From the NCBI GenBank assembly GCA_002633005.1, contig NMRA01000550.1:222328-286327 (forward strand): DNA of 64,000 bases, written 5' to 3'. The translations under genes and the position numbers were made by a program. This DNA is from Phoronis australis (Eukaryota; Phoronida; Phoronidae). Positions 46,401-48,209 of this stretch are shown in pieces; position 1 is the first letter of the stretch, and each line of letters begins with the position of its first letter. The notes under the pieces were generated by a model. The model saw only the letters and a program-made list of their open reading frames with translations, searched no databases and had not been told where the DNA came from.

Positions 46401-48094
46401 CTATCTAAAGTCCCATCCATACACAGCCTACTCTAGAACAACTTACCCAACTACAACTTAATATCCCAGTTTTATGTGGTGTGTACACACACACGCGCAC
46501 GCGCACGCACACGCGTACACACACGCACACGCACACACACACACACATCCGATAATTAGCGGAAGGCGGAAGTTGTTGCTCTGTGCATGACAATGAACAC
46601 CTAATGCAAAAGGAAAACTGTCTGTATGTAATCGCAACTAATAACTACTTCCGCCCTACTCCACTTTTGCAGCTACACAGCCATTACAAGAGGCGCAAGT
46701 TACCCTAGACCAAGTTACCCCACGTCGATAAGGTGGAGTAAGTTGTCGCAAGTGGGGTAAGTTGCATCGAGACAACACTCAAACCTAGCTACAACTCGTT
46801 CCAGGAGTAACTTGTTCTAGGGTAAGTCTGCATGCGTAATATGACCCTTAATTAATAAAGAGAACACTTTACAATCTGCAGATAGAATTCTCCTAGGTGT
46901 GAGGCACTGATAACAGAAAATGAGTTGAGTACACGTGTGCAGAACCATTTCCTCTGAGAGAGGGGTATTTCCTGCACTAAGATAGGGGTATGTGTGTCCC
47001 ACCAACTGTTTGAAGTCAAAACAAGCAAAACATAGGCTTGATACAACAGCTTCGAAAGTAAAACAGCCTTGGACATATGTTTGATTACACACATGGGCTG
47101 AATCATCAGTAGCCAGCCCCAACACCATGGCACTGGATGGTGGTCCAATCTCACAAAGCCTATTTGTTTGCCACCTTAGAGCTTTGCTTCATCAGAGCTG
47201 GTCAGTTTCCCCTCTTGTGTAGGTGGCCATTGTGTGGCAAGGAAAACCAGACATAACAGAGTGCCAATGAGTAAAATATAACAAAAACACAGCCCCAGGC
47301 AGAGCCAGGATTTTATTGAGGAAAAGAGAAGCATGGCCAATTATGAAGGTGAACTAAGTAAGGTATAAACATGGCAATAACACAATAATACTGTAAGTGG
47401 CGCAGCACTGACAAAAGTGCAGGGGGGCTATAGCCTCCTAAGCCCCCTATGGTGCATCGCCCATGAATACTGACATGGACATACAGAGGAAGATGAGATC
47501 GTGTTCACATCTGTTTGAAAAGTTTCATAATTCAAACTTGAAGAGACAGGTTCAAATTAAAAACAATTCTGTGAACTATATAGTTAGTTGAAGCAGAAAA
47601 ACTGATTTTGATGCATTAACTTTTCAGTGAAACTGATAATACAGTCAAATTGCTAAAAAATCACAGAAGATCTGGACCCTGTTCCAGAAAACTGACTTAA
47701 GTTCATTTTTGACTTAAGTCTAATATTTGTCTCTACTGCCGAACTTTGAAACTTCCACGTCCGGTAAGATAGTCAAAATTAAGACAAAATGCGAGTAAAA
47801 AACTTAAGTCAAACTTAAGATTTCTTTCTTGAAACAGACTTGAGACAAATTTAAGTTTTATTTTAAAATTTACTGAAACTTAAAATTTGTCTTAGCTAAC
47901 TTGCATAGTTTTCTTGGAACAGGCTCTTGAGGTTTTAAAACCCAGTCATGTAATCTATATTCTATTGAGCTCATAAGACCCTGGGTTGTTAGCAAGCTAA
48001 TGCTAATTTGCATATAGATGCATTTGATCAATTCTTTAAGAAAACAAGACTTACCTTGAACTAAAACTGTGGTAATGAATAGTGGTAACAACAT
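1227..48094 (-). CDS. LAMB1: Laminin subunit beta (beta-1/2 type), 29 coding exons, C-terminus off the left edge
   Basis: Spliced gene encoding a secreted basement-membrane subunit that pairs with alpha and gamma chains through its coiled coil and polymerises through its N-terminal LN domain. Hand-joined exons: 48055-48094, 34706-35247, 34313-34430, 31285-31430, 25605-25725, 23353-23541, 22793-22972, 22086-22195, 21519-21734, 20861-21019, 18132-18252, 15661-15788, 15067-15265, 14620-14763, 13919-14150, 13269-13420, 12577-12801, 12027-12229, 11363-11459, 10667-10858, 9947-10124, 9240-9424, 7173-7279, 6580-6708, 5761-5946, 3329-3505, 2804-2979, 1997-2138, 1227-1403. All introns are GT-AG and all phases agree; 1657 codons are seen against about 1790 in vertebrate LAMB1. 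Domain order is signal peptide, LN (about 20-260), LE1-5 (about 260-535), LF (about 540-755), LE6-13 (about 757-1155), coiled coil with L-beta knob (about 1372-1400). The LF domain separates it from beta-3 and from gamma chains. Invertebrates often have one co-orthologue of beta-1 and beta-2, so the symbol is approximate. Confidence 0.96.
1715..1996. repeat. Donor-junction minisatellite next to exon 28 (three copies, about 80-100 bp units)
   Basis: Units share CATGTTACAAGCTGAGGTGG and GGGACTTGGCA, and each carries ACCTGAGTGAG (reverse: CTCACTCAGGT), the exon 28 donor junction. Copied junctions would end an exon at 1918, 1817 and 1719. Poly-C runs of 8 to 14 separate units. Unit lengths of 79, 101 and 98 bp do not preserve frame. 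Confidence 0.8.
1997..2138 (-). CDS. LAMB1: Laminin beta coding exon 28: coiled coil; donor junction copied in the intron
   Basis: 142 nt, residues 1551-1598. Encodes [40 protein letters not shown] and KALTQ. Acceptor ccccag, donor GTAAGG, phase 0 out. The exon end ACTCACTCAG followed by GT is repeated three times in the first 280 bp of the next intron. Confidence 0.93.
2139..3328 (-). other. Introns 27 and 26 (around exon 27)
   Basis: 2139-2803 and 2980-3328 are ordinary AT-rich intron sequence. The latter has a short tandem of AGTCTCTACA-type words near 3240-3310. No gene or recognisable element. Confidence 0.7.
2804..2979 (-). CDS. LAMB1: Laminin beta coding exon 27: coiled-coil domain I
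   Basis: 176 nt, residues 1493-1551. Encodes [38 protein letters not shown] and [15 protein letters not shown], close to vertebrate EMPSTPQQLQNLTEDIRERV and DIARAEMLLEEA. Acceptor ctttaag, donor GTGAGT, phase 2 out. Confidence 0.94.
3329..3505 (-). CDS. LAMB1: Laminin beta coding exon 26: coiled-coil domain I
   Basis: 177 nt, residues 1434-1492. Encodes [39 protein letters not shown] and [14 protein letters not shown]. Aligns with the vertebrate EELRNLIKQIRNFLTQ segment. Sequons NMS, NDT and NQS are visible. Acceptor ttccccag, donor GTAAGG, phase 0 in and out. Confidence 0.92.
4038..4042. repeat. Target-site duplication of the solo LTR (left copy GACTA)
   Basis: Identical to 4802-4806 directly after the LTR. 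A 5-bp duplication is typical of many LTR retrotransposons. Confidence 0.85.
4043..4801 (+). mobile_element. Solo LTR of an LTR retrotransposon, with heat-shock-element cluster
   Basis: 759 bp bounded by TGTCA and TGACA, perfect 5-bp inverted ends of TG...CA type, and flanked by an exact 5-bp target-site duplication GACTA (4038-4042 and 4802-4806). It has a TATA box TATAAATA at 4379-4386 and a polyadenylation signal AATAAA at 4695-4700, giving a U3-R-U5 layout on the plus strand. No internal region or second LTR is near, so it is a recombined solo LTR. Five HSF-type motifs lie in U3 (4165-4365). It sits in laminin intron 25, antisense to the gene. The family cannot be named from this alone. 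Confidence 0.88.
4165..4365 (+). promoter_or_regulatory. Cluster of heat-shock elements in the LTR U3 region
   Basis: Perfect three-unit elements: GAAGTTTCTAGAA (4165-4177), GAACTTTCTAGAA (4229-4241) and TTCCAGAAAGTTC (4319-4331). Near-perfect: GAATATTCTAGAG (4274-4286), and TTCTAGAA (4358-4365) preceded by AAA. All lie within 215 bp upstream of the TATA box. The first two belong to a 64-bp duplicated segment. HSF binding is inferred from the consensus nGAAnnTTCnnGAAn. Confidence 0.7.
5007..5090. repeat. 41-bp tandem duplication
   Basis: Two near-identical copies starting AAGGGTCAGGCAGTGAGCCC and AAGGGTCGGGCAGTGAGCCC, in intron 25. Confidence 0.85.
5311..5560. repeat. Left arm of an imperfect inverted repeat around exon 25
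   Basis: Shares with the reverse complement of 6255-6490, in the same order: AATTTGGGAC, GCGATTTT, AATTTCAGACA, GGTAATTTTGC, TTCTTGAATTTGGG, TTTCTAGAATTTGGGA and CTTGAGCAAA. I estimate roughly two-thirds identity over about 230 bp. Probably two opposed copies of a dispersed element. Confidence 0.75.
5761..5946 (-). CDS. LAMB1: Laminin beta coding exon 25: L-beta knob (Cys/Gly-rich) with RGD, then coiled coil
   Basis: 186 nt, residues 1372-1433. Encodes [26 protein letters not shown], then [20 protein letters not shown]. The cysteine/glycine block is the L-beta domain that interrupts the coiled coil only in beta chains (vertebrate CGGPGCGG type) and proves beta identity. An Arg-Gly-Asp sits between the first two cysteines. 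Phase 0 in and out, so skipping would keep frame. Inverted repeats flank it on both sides. Confidence 0.95.
5947..6579 (-). other. Intron 24
   Basis: Besides the inverted-repeat arm there is only AT-rich sequence without coding signal. Confidence 0.7.
6255..6490. repeat. Right arm of the inverted repeat around exon 25
   Basis: Opposed partner of 5311-5560, in intron 24. Relatives of its CAGTTTGGGAC end occur near 41490 and 44325. Confidence 0.75.
6580..6708 (-). CDS. LAMB1: Laminin beta coding exon 24: coiled coil before the L-beta knob
   Basis: 129 nt, residues 1329-1371. Encodes [40 protein letters not shown]. Phase 0 in and out, a whole number of codons. Acceptor ctcaacag, donor GTAAGT. 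Confidence 0.92.
6740..7065. repeat. Imperfect tandem repeat of about 105 bp, three to four copies (intron 23)
   Basis: Repeated order of words: TTATTGGCTGATG, GCTAGTC or GCTGGTC, AGGCAGGT, CACCATA or GCTATAG, GTGTCTT. Diverged between copies. It fills most of the intron between exons 23 and 24. Confidence 0.7.
7173..7279 (-). CDS. LAMB1: Laminin beta coding exon 23: coiled coil; 3' splice site lies in a tandem repeat
   Basis: 107 nt when the innermost acceptor is used, residues 1293-1328. Encodes [20 protein letters not shown] and [11 protein letters not shown]. Joined to exon 22 it reads [16 protein letters not shown], aligning with vertebrate DIRGALDSITKYFQMS, so this is the ancestral-length form. 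The acceptor attacag plus the first 20 or so exon bases are repeated 7 more times upstream at exactly 36-bp spacing (alternative exon starts 7315, 7351, 7387, 7423, 7459, 7495, 7531), with no in-frame stop. The outermost acceptor has the best pyrimidine tract and a CTAAT branch-like site, so which acceptor is used is open. Donor GTATTG, phase 0 out. Confidence 0.85.
7264..7547 (-). repeat. 36-bp minisatellite, 8 copies, each containing a laminin exon 23 acceptor
   Basis: Core AGCACCTGTAATTA recurs with junctions exactly 36 bp apart; the reverse strand reads TAATTACAG then GTGCTTATAACGAGATCATT in each copy. Alternative exon starts are 7279, 7315, 7351, 7387, 7423, 7459, 7495 and 7531. 36 bp is 12 codons and the laminin frame stays open across the whole array, encoding repeats of [12 protein letters not shown] and [12 protein letters not shown]. 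Only minor base changes separate copies, suggesting recent expansion. Confidence 0.95.
7548..9239 (-). other. Intron 22, non-array part
   Basis: 7560-7600 is pyrimidine-rich on the minus strand just upstream of the outermost acceptor. Opposed GTCGCCA/GGTGACCTGG-type segments lie at about 7640-7740 and 8128-8230 and look like ends of one degraded inverted-repeat element. 8690-9080 contains repeated AAACTC/AAGCTT-rich words. No exon. Confidence 0.6.
9240..9424 (-). CDS. LAMB1: Laminin beta coding exon 22: coiled-coil domain II
   Basis: 185 nt, residues 1231-1293. Encodes [40 protein letters not shown] and [10 protein letters not shown]. Three sequons (NLT, NIT, NAT) are visible. Acceptor tttgcag, donor GTGAGT, exit phase 1. 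The final EQDIL aligns with vertebrate NSDIR, which fixes the ancestral join to exon 23. Confidence 0.93.
9581..9868. mobile_element. Inverted-repeat element (MITE-like), about 288 bp
   Basis: The first 68 or so bases (ATTAATAAAAACAACA, then TTTTAAGTCGACTTGACATG, then ATTTATTCAAACAC) recur as reverse complement at 9804-9868. The arms are about 90% identical. No coding sequence inside. Located in intron 21, 78 bp from exon 21. Class unknown. Confidence 0.8.
9947..10124 (-). CDS. LAMB1: Laminin beta coding exon 21: coiled-coil domain II, start
   Basis: 178 nt, residues 1172-1231. Encodes [39 protein letters not shown] and DPIVKSLQ, heptad-type helix without cysteine. Acceptor cgtgcag, donor GTAGCA, exit phase 2. 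An inverted-repeat element (9581-9868) lies 78 bp inside the following intron. Confidence 0.92.
10125..10666 (-). other. Intron 20
   Basis: 542 bp between exons 20 and 21. AT-rich with no repeat or coding signal recognised. Confidence 0.7.
10667..10858 (-). CDS. LAMB1: Laminin beta coding exon 20: LE13 and transition to the coiled coil
   Basis: 192 nt, residues 1108-1172. Encodes [47 protein letters not shown] and [12 protein letters not shown]. The last EGF-like repeat is followed by the Cys-x-x-Cys segment that forms the interchain disulfides at the top of the laminin rod (known for the family). Acceptor ttttcag, donor GTAAGC, phase 1 in and out. Confidence 0.96.
11363..11459 (-). CDS. LAMB1: Laminin beta coding exon 19: remainder of LE12
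   Basis: 97 nt, residues 1076-1108. Encodes [19 protein letters not shown] and [10 protein letters not shown], completing the twelfth EGF-like repeat (vertebrate FTGQCQCMPGFGGRTCSEC). Acceptor cttgtag, donor GTGAGT, phase 1 out. Confidence 0.95.
12027..12229 (-). CDS. LAMB1: Laminin beta coding exon 18: LE11 and start of LE12
   Basis: 203 nt, residues 1008-1075. Encodes [47 protein letters not shown] and [13 protein letters not shown]. It parallels vertebrate [25 protein letters not shown]. The donor is weak, GTGGTG; the alternative of reading three bases further is also possible. Exit phase 0. Confidence 0.95.
12577..12801 (-). CDS. LAMB1: Laminin beta coding exon 17: end of LE9 and LE10
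   Basis: 225 nt, residues 933-1008. Encodes [54 protein letters not shown] and [11 protein letters not shown]. All are hallmark beta-chain LE strings. Acceptor gcctacag, donor GTAAGT, phase 1 in and out. Confidence 0.97.
13269..13420 (-). CDS. LAMB1: Laminin beta coding exon 16: end of LE8 and LE9
   Basis: 152 nt, residues 882-933. Encodes [32 protein letters not shown] and [10 protein letters not shown]. It matches the LAMB1 repeat with the divergent CPCPDGPDSGR spacing. Acceptor ccttttag, donor GTGAGT, phase 1 out. Confidence 0.95.
13919..14150 (-). CDS. LAMB1: Laminin beta coding exon 15: LE7 and most of LE8
   Basis: 232 nt, residues 805-882. Encodes [50 protein letters not shown] and FTTGDNCD. 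Two consecutive EGF-like repeats are spanned. Acceptor attgcag, donor GTGAGT, phase 2 out. Confidence 0.96.
14289..14451. repeat. 17-bp minisatellite CATATCCACCAAACAC, about 9 copies
   Basis: Tandem CATATCCACCAAACA(C/T)-type units in intron 14, starting about 140 bp from exon 15. They do not touch the splice site. Confidence 0.85.
14620..14763 (-). CDS. LAMB1: Laminin beta coding exon 14: LE6
   Basis: 144 nt, residues 757-805. Encodes [31 protein letters not shown] and [10 protein letters not shown], the first EGF-like repeat after LF. It is highly similar to vertebrate CECDPQGS and CAPGTFGFGPSGC. Acceptor attccag, donor GTATGT, phase 1 in and out. Confidence 0.97.
14764..15660 (-). other. 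Introns 13 and 12
   Basis: 14764-15066 has a short direct repeat around ACCAATGTTATGGGTAG, seen twice (about 14790 and 14845), and a CCAGATGGCGC word at 14921-14931. 15266-15660 shows nothing notable. Confidence 0.6.
15067..15265 (-). CDS. LAMB1: Laminin beta coding exon 13: LF domain, C-terminal part
   Basis: 199 nt, residues 691-757. Encodes [33 protein letters not shown] and [20 protein letters not shown], matching the vertebrate RYRC and CRNIIFSISALLHQ end of LF. Acceptor tttaaag after a pyrimidine tract, donor GTAGGT, phase 1 out. Confidence 0.93.
15661..15788 (-). CDS. LAMB1: Laminin beta coding exon 12: LF domain, part 3
   Basis: 128 nt, residues 648-690. Encodes [20 protein letters not shown] and AMMLIDS, corresponding to the vertebrate CFEKGTNYTVRL and LIDS stretch. 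Acceptor gttacag, donor GTAAGT, phase 0 out. Confidence 0.94.
15789..18131 (-). other. Intron 11
   Basis: 2.3 kb of non-coding sequence with the 14-bp minisatellite at 17019-17121. No exon-like frame with laminin similarity. Confidence 0.7.
17019..17121. repeat. 14-bp minisatellite GTCACATGACATCA, about 7 copies
   Basis: Near-perfect tandem CACATGACATCAGT units, each containing an E-box-like CACATG. Confidence 0.9.
18132..18252 (-). CDS. LAMB1: Laminin beta coding exon 11: LF domain, part 2
   Basis: 121 nt, residues 608-648. Encodes [18 protein letters not shown] and VPQDDF, matching the HWEKAVITVQRPG block of vertebrate LF. Acceptor tttgtag, donor GTAGGG, phase 1 out. Confidence 0.92.
18253..20448 (-). 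other. Intron 10, non-array part
   Basis: Contains an inverted-repeat element copy at about 19700-19856, a short hairpin around AATTGTACTTTTG at 18920-18957, and otherwise AT-rich sequence. Confidence 0.65.
19700..19856. mobile_element. Short dispersed element (about 155 bp), copy 1
   Basis: Bounded by GTGGCAGATTTGAGGGGGGC and TCTGGATCTGCCCCTC, with CATGGCCCCCTAAAATTCTC and ATTCCATTTGGCA inside. The reverse complement occurs at 50371-50524 and a fragment at about 51430-51492. Non-coding; likely a MITE-type family. Confidence 0.75.
20449..20860 (-). repeat. Minisatellite abutting the exon 10 donor (20-bp then 36-bp units)
   Basis: First about 8 units of CTTCACATTACATAATTATG (20 bp), then about 7 higher-order units of 36 bp alternating CTTCACATTGCATATG and CTTCACATTACATAATTATG. 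The last CTTCACATTAC is the reverse of the donor GTAATGTGAAG, directly against exon 10 at 20861. So the intronic half of the 5' splice site is itself the repeat word. Confidence 0.92.
20861..21019 (-). CDS. LAMB1: Laminin beta coding exon 10: LF domain, part 1; its donor abuts a minisatellite
   Basis: 159 nt, residues 555-607. Encodes [40 protein letters not shown], matching the LF region where vertebrates have FFIDNIPYSMEYDILIRYEPQ. Acceptor ttacag, donor GTAATGTGAAG. That donor is also the repeated word of the adjacent tandem array at 20449-20860. Phase 0 in and out. Confidence 0.95.
21020..22085 (-). other. Introns 9 and 8
   Basis: 21020-21518 and 21735-22085 are short AT-rich introns with no recognised element. 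Confidence 0.7.
21519..21734 (-). CDS. LAMB1: Laminin beta coding exon 9: end of LE4, LE5 and start of LF
   Basis: 216 nt, residues 483-554. Encodes [41 protein letters not shown] and [20 protein letters not shown], the same order as LAMB1 where LE5 is followed by the LF (laminin IV type B) domain. Acceptor gctatag, donor GTATGT, phase 0 in and out. Confidence 0.96.
22086..22195 (-). CDS. LAMB1: Laminin beta coding exon 8: LE4
   Basis: 110 nt, residues 446-482. Encodes [31 protein letters not shown], the bulk of the fourth EGF-like repeat. Acceptor tcactag, donor GTAGGT, exit phase 0. The repeat is completed by the start of exon 9. Confidence 0.94.
22475..22792 (-). repeat. About 29-33 bp minisatellite derived from the exon 7 donor junction
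   Basis: Units of the form TTGACTGGTGTCCCCTACTG followed by ACCCTCACACCC. On the minus strand this reads GTGAGGGTCAGTAGGGGA, against the true junction GTGAAG-GTCAGTTGGGGA at 22793/22792. At least five strongly junction-like copies (from about 22513, 22577, 22643, 22721 and 22752). Intron 7 begins directly with this array; the remaining part (22196-22474) is plain. Confidence 0.88.
22793..22972 (-). CDS. LAMB1: Laminin beta coding exon 7: LE3; its donor junction is copied in the intron repeat
   Basis: 180 nt, residues 386-446. Encodes [32 protein letters not shown] and [13 protein letters not shown], a complete laminin EGF-like repeat. NLT is a sequon. The exon ends GATGTGAAG before donor GTCAGT at 22792. 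The same junction-like string recurs in the minisatellite that starts immediately inside the intron. Phase 1 in and out. Confidence 0.95.
22973..23352 (-). other. Intron 6
   Basis: 380 bp, AT-rich, nothing recognised. Confidence 0.7.
23353..23541 (-). CDS. LAMB1: Laminin beta coding exon 6: LE2
   Basis: 189 nt, residues 323-386. Encodes [17 protein letters not shown], then [20 protein letters not shown], one of the most conserved beta-chain stretches, then [14 protein letters not shown]. Acceptor ttgccag, donor GTGAGT, phase 1 in and out, so the exon is symmetric around one EGF-like unit. Confidence 0.97.
23636..23720. repeat. Near-perfect hairpin of about 41-bp arms
   Basis: The left arm starts GTCACTCATATTGACAAAGT and ends GGCGTGTACCAAAA. 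The right arm is its reverse complement with a few changes and a 3-bp loop of A. Located in intron 5, 95 bp upstream of exon 6. Probably a foldback transposable element. Confidence 0.88.
24320..24513. repeat. 22-bp minisatellite ATATAGGTTCTCATATAAACCA, about 8 copies
   Basis: Tandem units in intron 5 with slight length variation in the last two (AAATATTAAAAGCA inserts). Confidence 0.88.
24514..25604 (-). other. Intron 5, remainder
   Basis: AT-rich non-coding sequence between the 22-bp array and exon 5; nothing recognised. Confidence 0.6.
25605..25725 (-). CDS. LAMB1: Laminin beta coding exon 5: remainder of LE1
   Basis: 121 nt, residues 283-323. Encodes [30 protein letters not shown] and NLTNACR, which complete the first laminin EGF-like repeat (eight-cysteine type). 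NLT is a sequon. Acceptor ttacag, donor GTAAGT, phase 1 out. A 5.56-kb intron separates it from exon 4. Confidence 0.96.
27441..27694. mobile_element. MITE-like element, copy 1 (CCTGTTCCA termini)
   Basis: About 254 bp, starting GGGCCTGTTCCAAGAAA and ending TTGGAACGGGTCCC, with internal inverted GACTTAAGTC/AAACTTAAGA words. A colinear second copy is at 47675-47926 in the same gene. Non-autonomous DNA-transposon type is inferred. Confidence 0.8.
28062..28435. mobile_element. Inverted-repeat element interrupted by a 53-bp triplication
   Basis: Ends GGGCCTGTTTCATGAAAA and its reverse-type CATGTTCATGAAAAAGACCC, with internal ACTTAAGTT words. The middle carries three tandem 53-bp units (28174-28330). 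Related in style to the 27441 element. Confidence 0.6.
28174..28330. repeat. 53-bp tandem repeat, 3 copies
   Basis: Units begin TCTGAGAACACACAAATACC at 28174, 28227 and 28280 and are nearly identical. Confidence 0.92.
28861..29091. repeat. 47-bp minisatellite, 5 copies
   Basis: Units begin CTTGGTGCAAGTACCTTGCG at 28861, 28908, 28955, 29002 and 29049 and appear identical. The inner AGGTGCCTCACCTTAC includes AGGTG/CACCT inverted words. Confidence 0.95.
29138..29196. repeat. 24-bp tandem repeat, 2.5 copies
   Basis: CACCTTGCTTCTTTTAAAAA repeated immediately downstream of the 47-bp array. Confidence 0.9.
30372..30735. repeat. 28-bp minisatellite, about 13 copies
   Basis: Units AGTAAAGTGACCATGAGGAG followed by GGTC(A/G)TAC. 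Single-base variants and two shorter units break the period. Intron 4. Confidence 0.92.
31126..31266. repeat. About 70-bp tandem duplication before the exon 4 donor
   Basis: Two copies starting TGACATCTCAACAACCAGAG and CGACATCTTAACAACCACAG, ending 18 bp from exon 4 without including the donor. Confidence 0.8.
31285..31430 (-). CDS. LAMB1: Laminin beta coding exon 4: end of LN and start of LE1
   Basis: 146 nt, residues 234-282. Encodes [20 protein letters not shown], the canonical LN ending MVVRG, then the first EGF-like cysteines in [16 protein letters not shown]. Acceptor gtgtgtag, donor GTAAGT, exit phase 0. Confidence 0.95.
32049..33245. repeat. Direct repeat of about 575 bp flanking an assembly gap
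   Basis: 32049-32624 and 32673-33245 are the same sequence with scattered differences: TTAGATGTCATAAATCA, CAGCAAGAGCGCT, CTCAAATAACTCGAAAAGTAG, ATGGTATCGCCTAATTCCGT, CCGCCATCTTGAA and CACATGCGCG. Bases 32625-32672 are N. An earlier partial relative (GAAATAGGCTACAGTCT) is near 31917. The repeat count in the genome is uncertain. Confidence 0.88.
32625..32672. other. Assembly gap (48 N)
   Basis: Unknown bases at the junction of two near-identical repeat copies; the true gap size may differ. Confidence 0.98.
33852..33964. mobile_element. Small inverted-repeat element, about 113 bp
   Basis: The left end GGCAATAGCCGGATAAAACG, continuing GTGCCCGAAG, is mirrored by GGGCACGTTATATCCGGCC on the right. 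Arms are about 38 bp with several mismatches. Intron 3. Confidence 0.7.
34313..34430 (-). CDS. LAMB1: Laminin beta coding exon 3: LN domain, C-terminal half
   Basis: 118 nt, residues 195-234. Encodes [20 protein letters not shown] then [18 protein letters not shown], matching the beta-chain stretch that ends in LHTLGD. NFT is a potential N-glycosylation site. Acceptor ttctag, donor GTTAGT, exit phase 1. Confidence 0.95.
34706..35247 (-). CDS. LAMB1: Laminin beta coding exon 2: most of the LN (polymerisation) domain
   Basis: 542 nt, residues 14-194. Recognisable beta-chain LN signatures in order: [67 protein letters not shown] and YRYFAQNC. They match vertebrate LAMB1 closely and in sequence order. 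HNVS is an N-glycosylation sequon inside the domain. LN domains mediate calcium-dependent laminin network assembly (established for the family). The entry acceptor is tttcag before 35247 and the exit donor is GTAAG after 34706, phase 0. Confidence 0.97.
37061..37462. mobile_element. MITE-like element with 49-bp terminal inverted repeats
   Basis: The left end GTTGCATGAAACAGTCCCAA (37061-37109) and the right end (37414-37462) are reverse complements at about 45 of 49 positions. About 400 bp long, non-coding. Confidence 0.85.
41958..42182. repeat. About 62-bp tandem repeat, 3 to 4 copies
   Basis: Repeated CAATACTCACTCCCCTACAC, TATGATAACCCCTAGAGCAA and TACTCAGTCCC blocks, partly lost in the last copy. 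Confidence 0.85.
46236..46397. mobile_element. MITE-like element, 162 bp, 26-bp near-perfect terminal inverted repeats
   Basis: TACCGTAATCGTTCGGGTTA at the left end is matched by the right end TAACCCGAACGATTGCGGTA (25 of 26 over the full arm). The interior has four copies of GGGCGGTTAA. Much more GC-rich than its surroundings. Confidence 0.9.
46487..46546. repeat. Alternating purine-pyrimidine CA/CG tract
   Basis: About 60 bp of ACACAC mixed with GCGCACGCGCACGC; Z-DNA-prone composition. Confidence 0.9.
46696..46830. mobile_element. Small inverted-repeat element, about 135 bp
   Basis: CAAGTTACCCTAGACCAAGT at the left is mirrored by GTAACTTGTTCTAGGGTAAG at the right; the interior has GTGGGGTAAGTTG-type words. 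Non-coding. Confidence 0.7.
47675..47926. mobile_element. MITE-like element, copy 2 (CCTGTTCCA termini)
   Basis: Colinear with 27441-27694: GTTCCAGAAAACTGACTTAA, GACTTAAGTCTAA, CTTCCACGT, TAAGTCAAACTTAAGAT and TCTTGGAACAGGC. Lies 129 bp downstream of the signal-peptide exon. Confidence 0.85.
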
Positions 48095-48209
48095 TATGAT
48101 TCCTTAACAAGTATTAACAGCCAGGTGAAACAGGTGAATAGATAGAGTCCAGGTGAAGCTACTCCAGGGCACAGCTATTCTGCTCCTGACATTGACTGCT
48201 ACTGTGCAC
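48055..48209 (-). CDS. LAMB1: Laminin beta coding exon 1: 5' UTR, start codon and signal peptide
   Basis: The start ATG is at 48094-48092 and the exon ends at 48055 before donor GTAAG, leaving phase 1. It encodes [13 protein letters not shown], a typical short hydrophobic signal peptide; the split codon gives Ala with exon 2, so cleavage probably falls near VQA. A plausible acceptor (cttttccag) puts the 5' end at 48209. A six-codon upstream ORF (48192-48175) lies in the UTR. The phase joins exactly to the LN exon 12.8 kb away, which is the main support for this start. Confidence 0.8.

Larger units (their letters stand above)
35248..48054 (-). other. Intron 1 (12.8 kb)
   Basis: No coding exon or nested gene recognised on either strand. 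It holds inverted-repeat elements at 37061-37462, 46236-46397, about 46696-46830 and 47675-47926, a 62-bp tandem array at 41958-42182, an alternating CA/CG tract at 46487-46546, and relatives of the CAGTTTGGGAC dispersed repeat near 41490 and 44325. The TTTCATTTGTCCGCCATATT segment at about 41517 also occurs near 29505. The rest is AT-rich. A large first intron often carries enhancers, but none can be named here. Confidence 0.75.
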
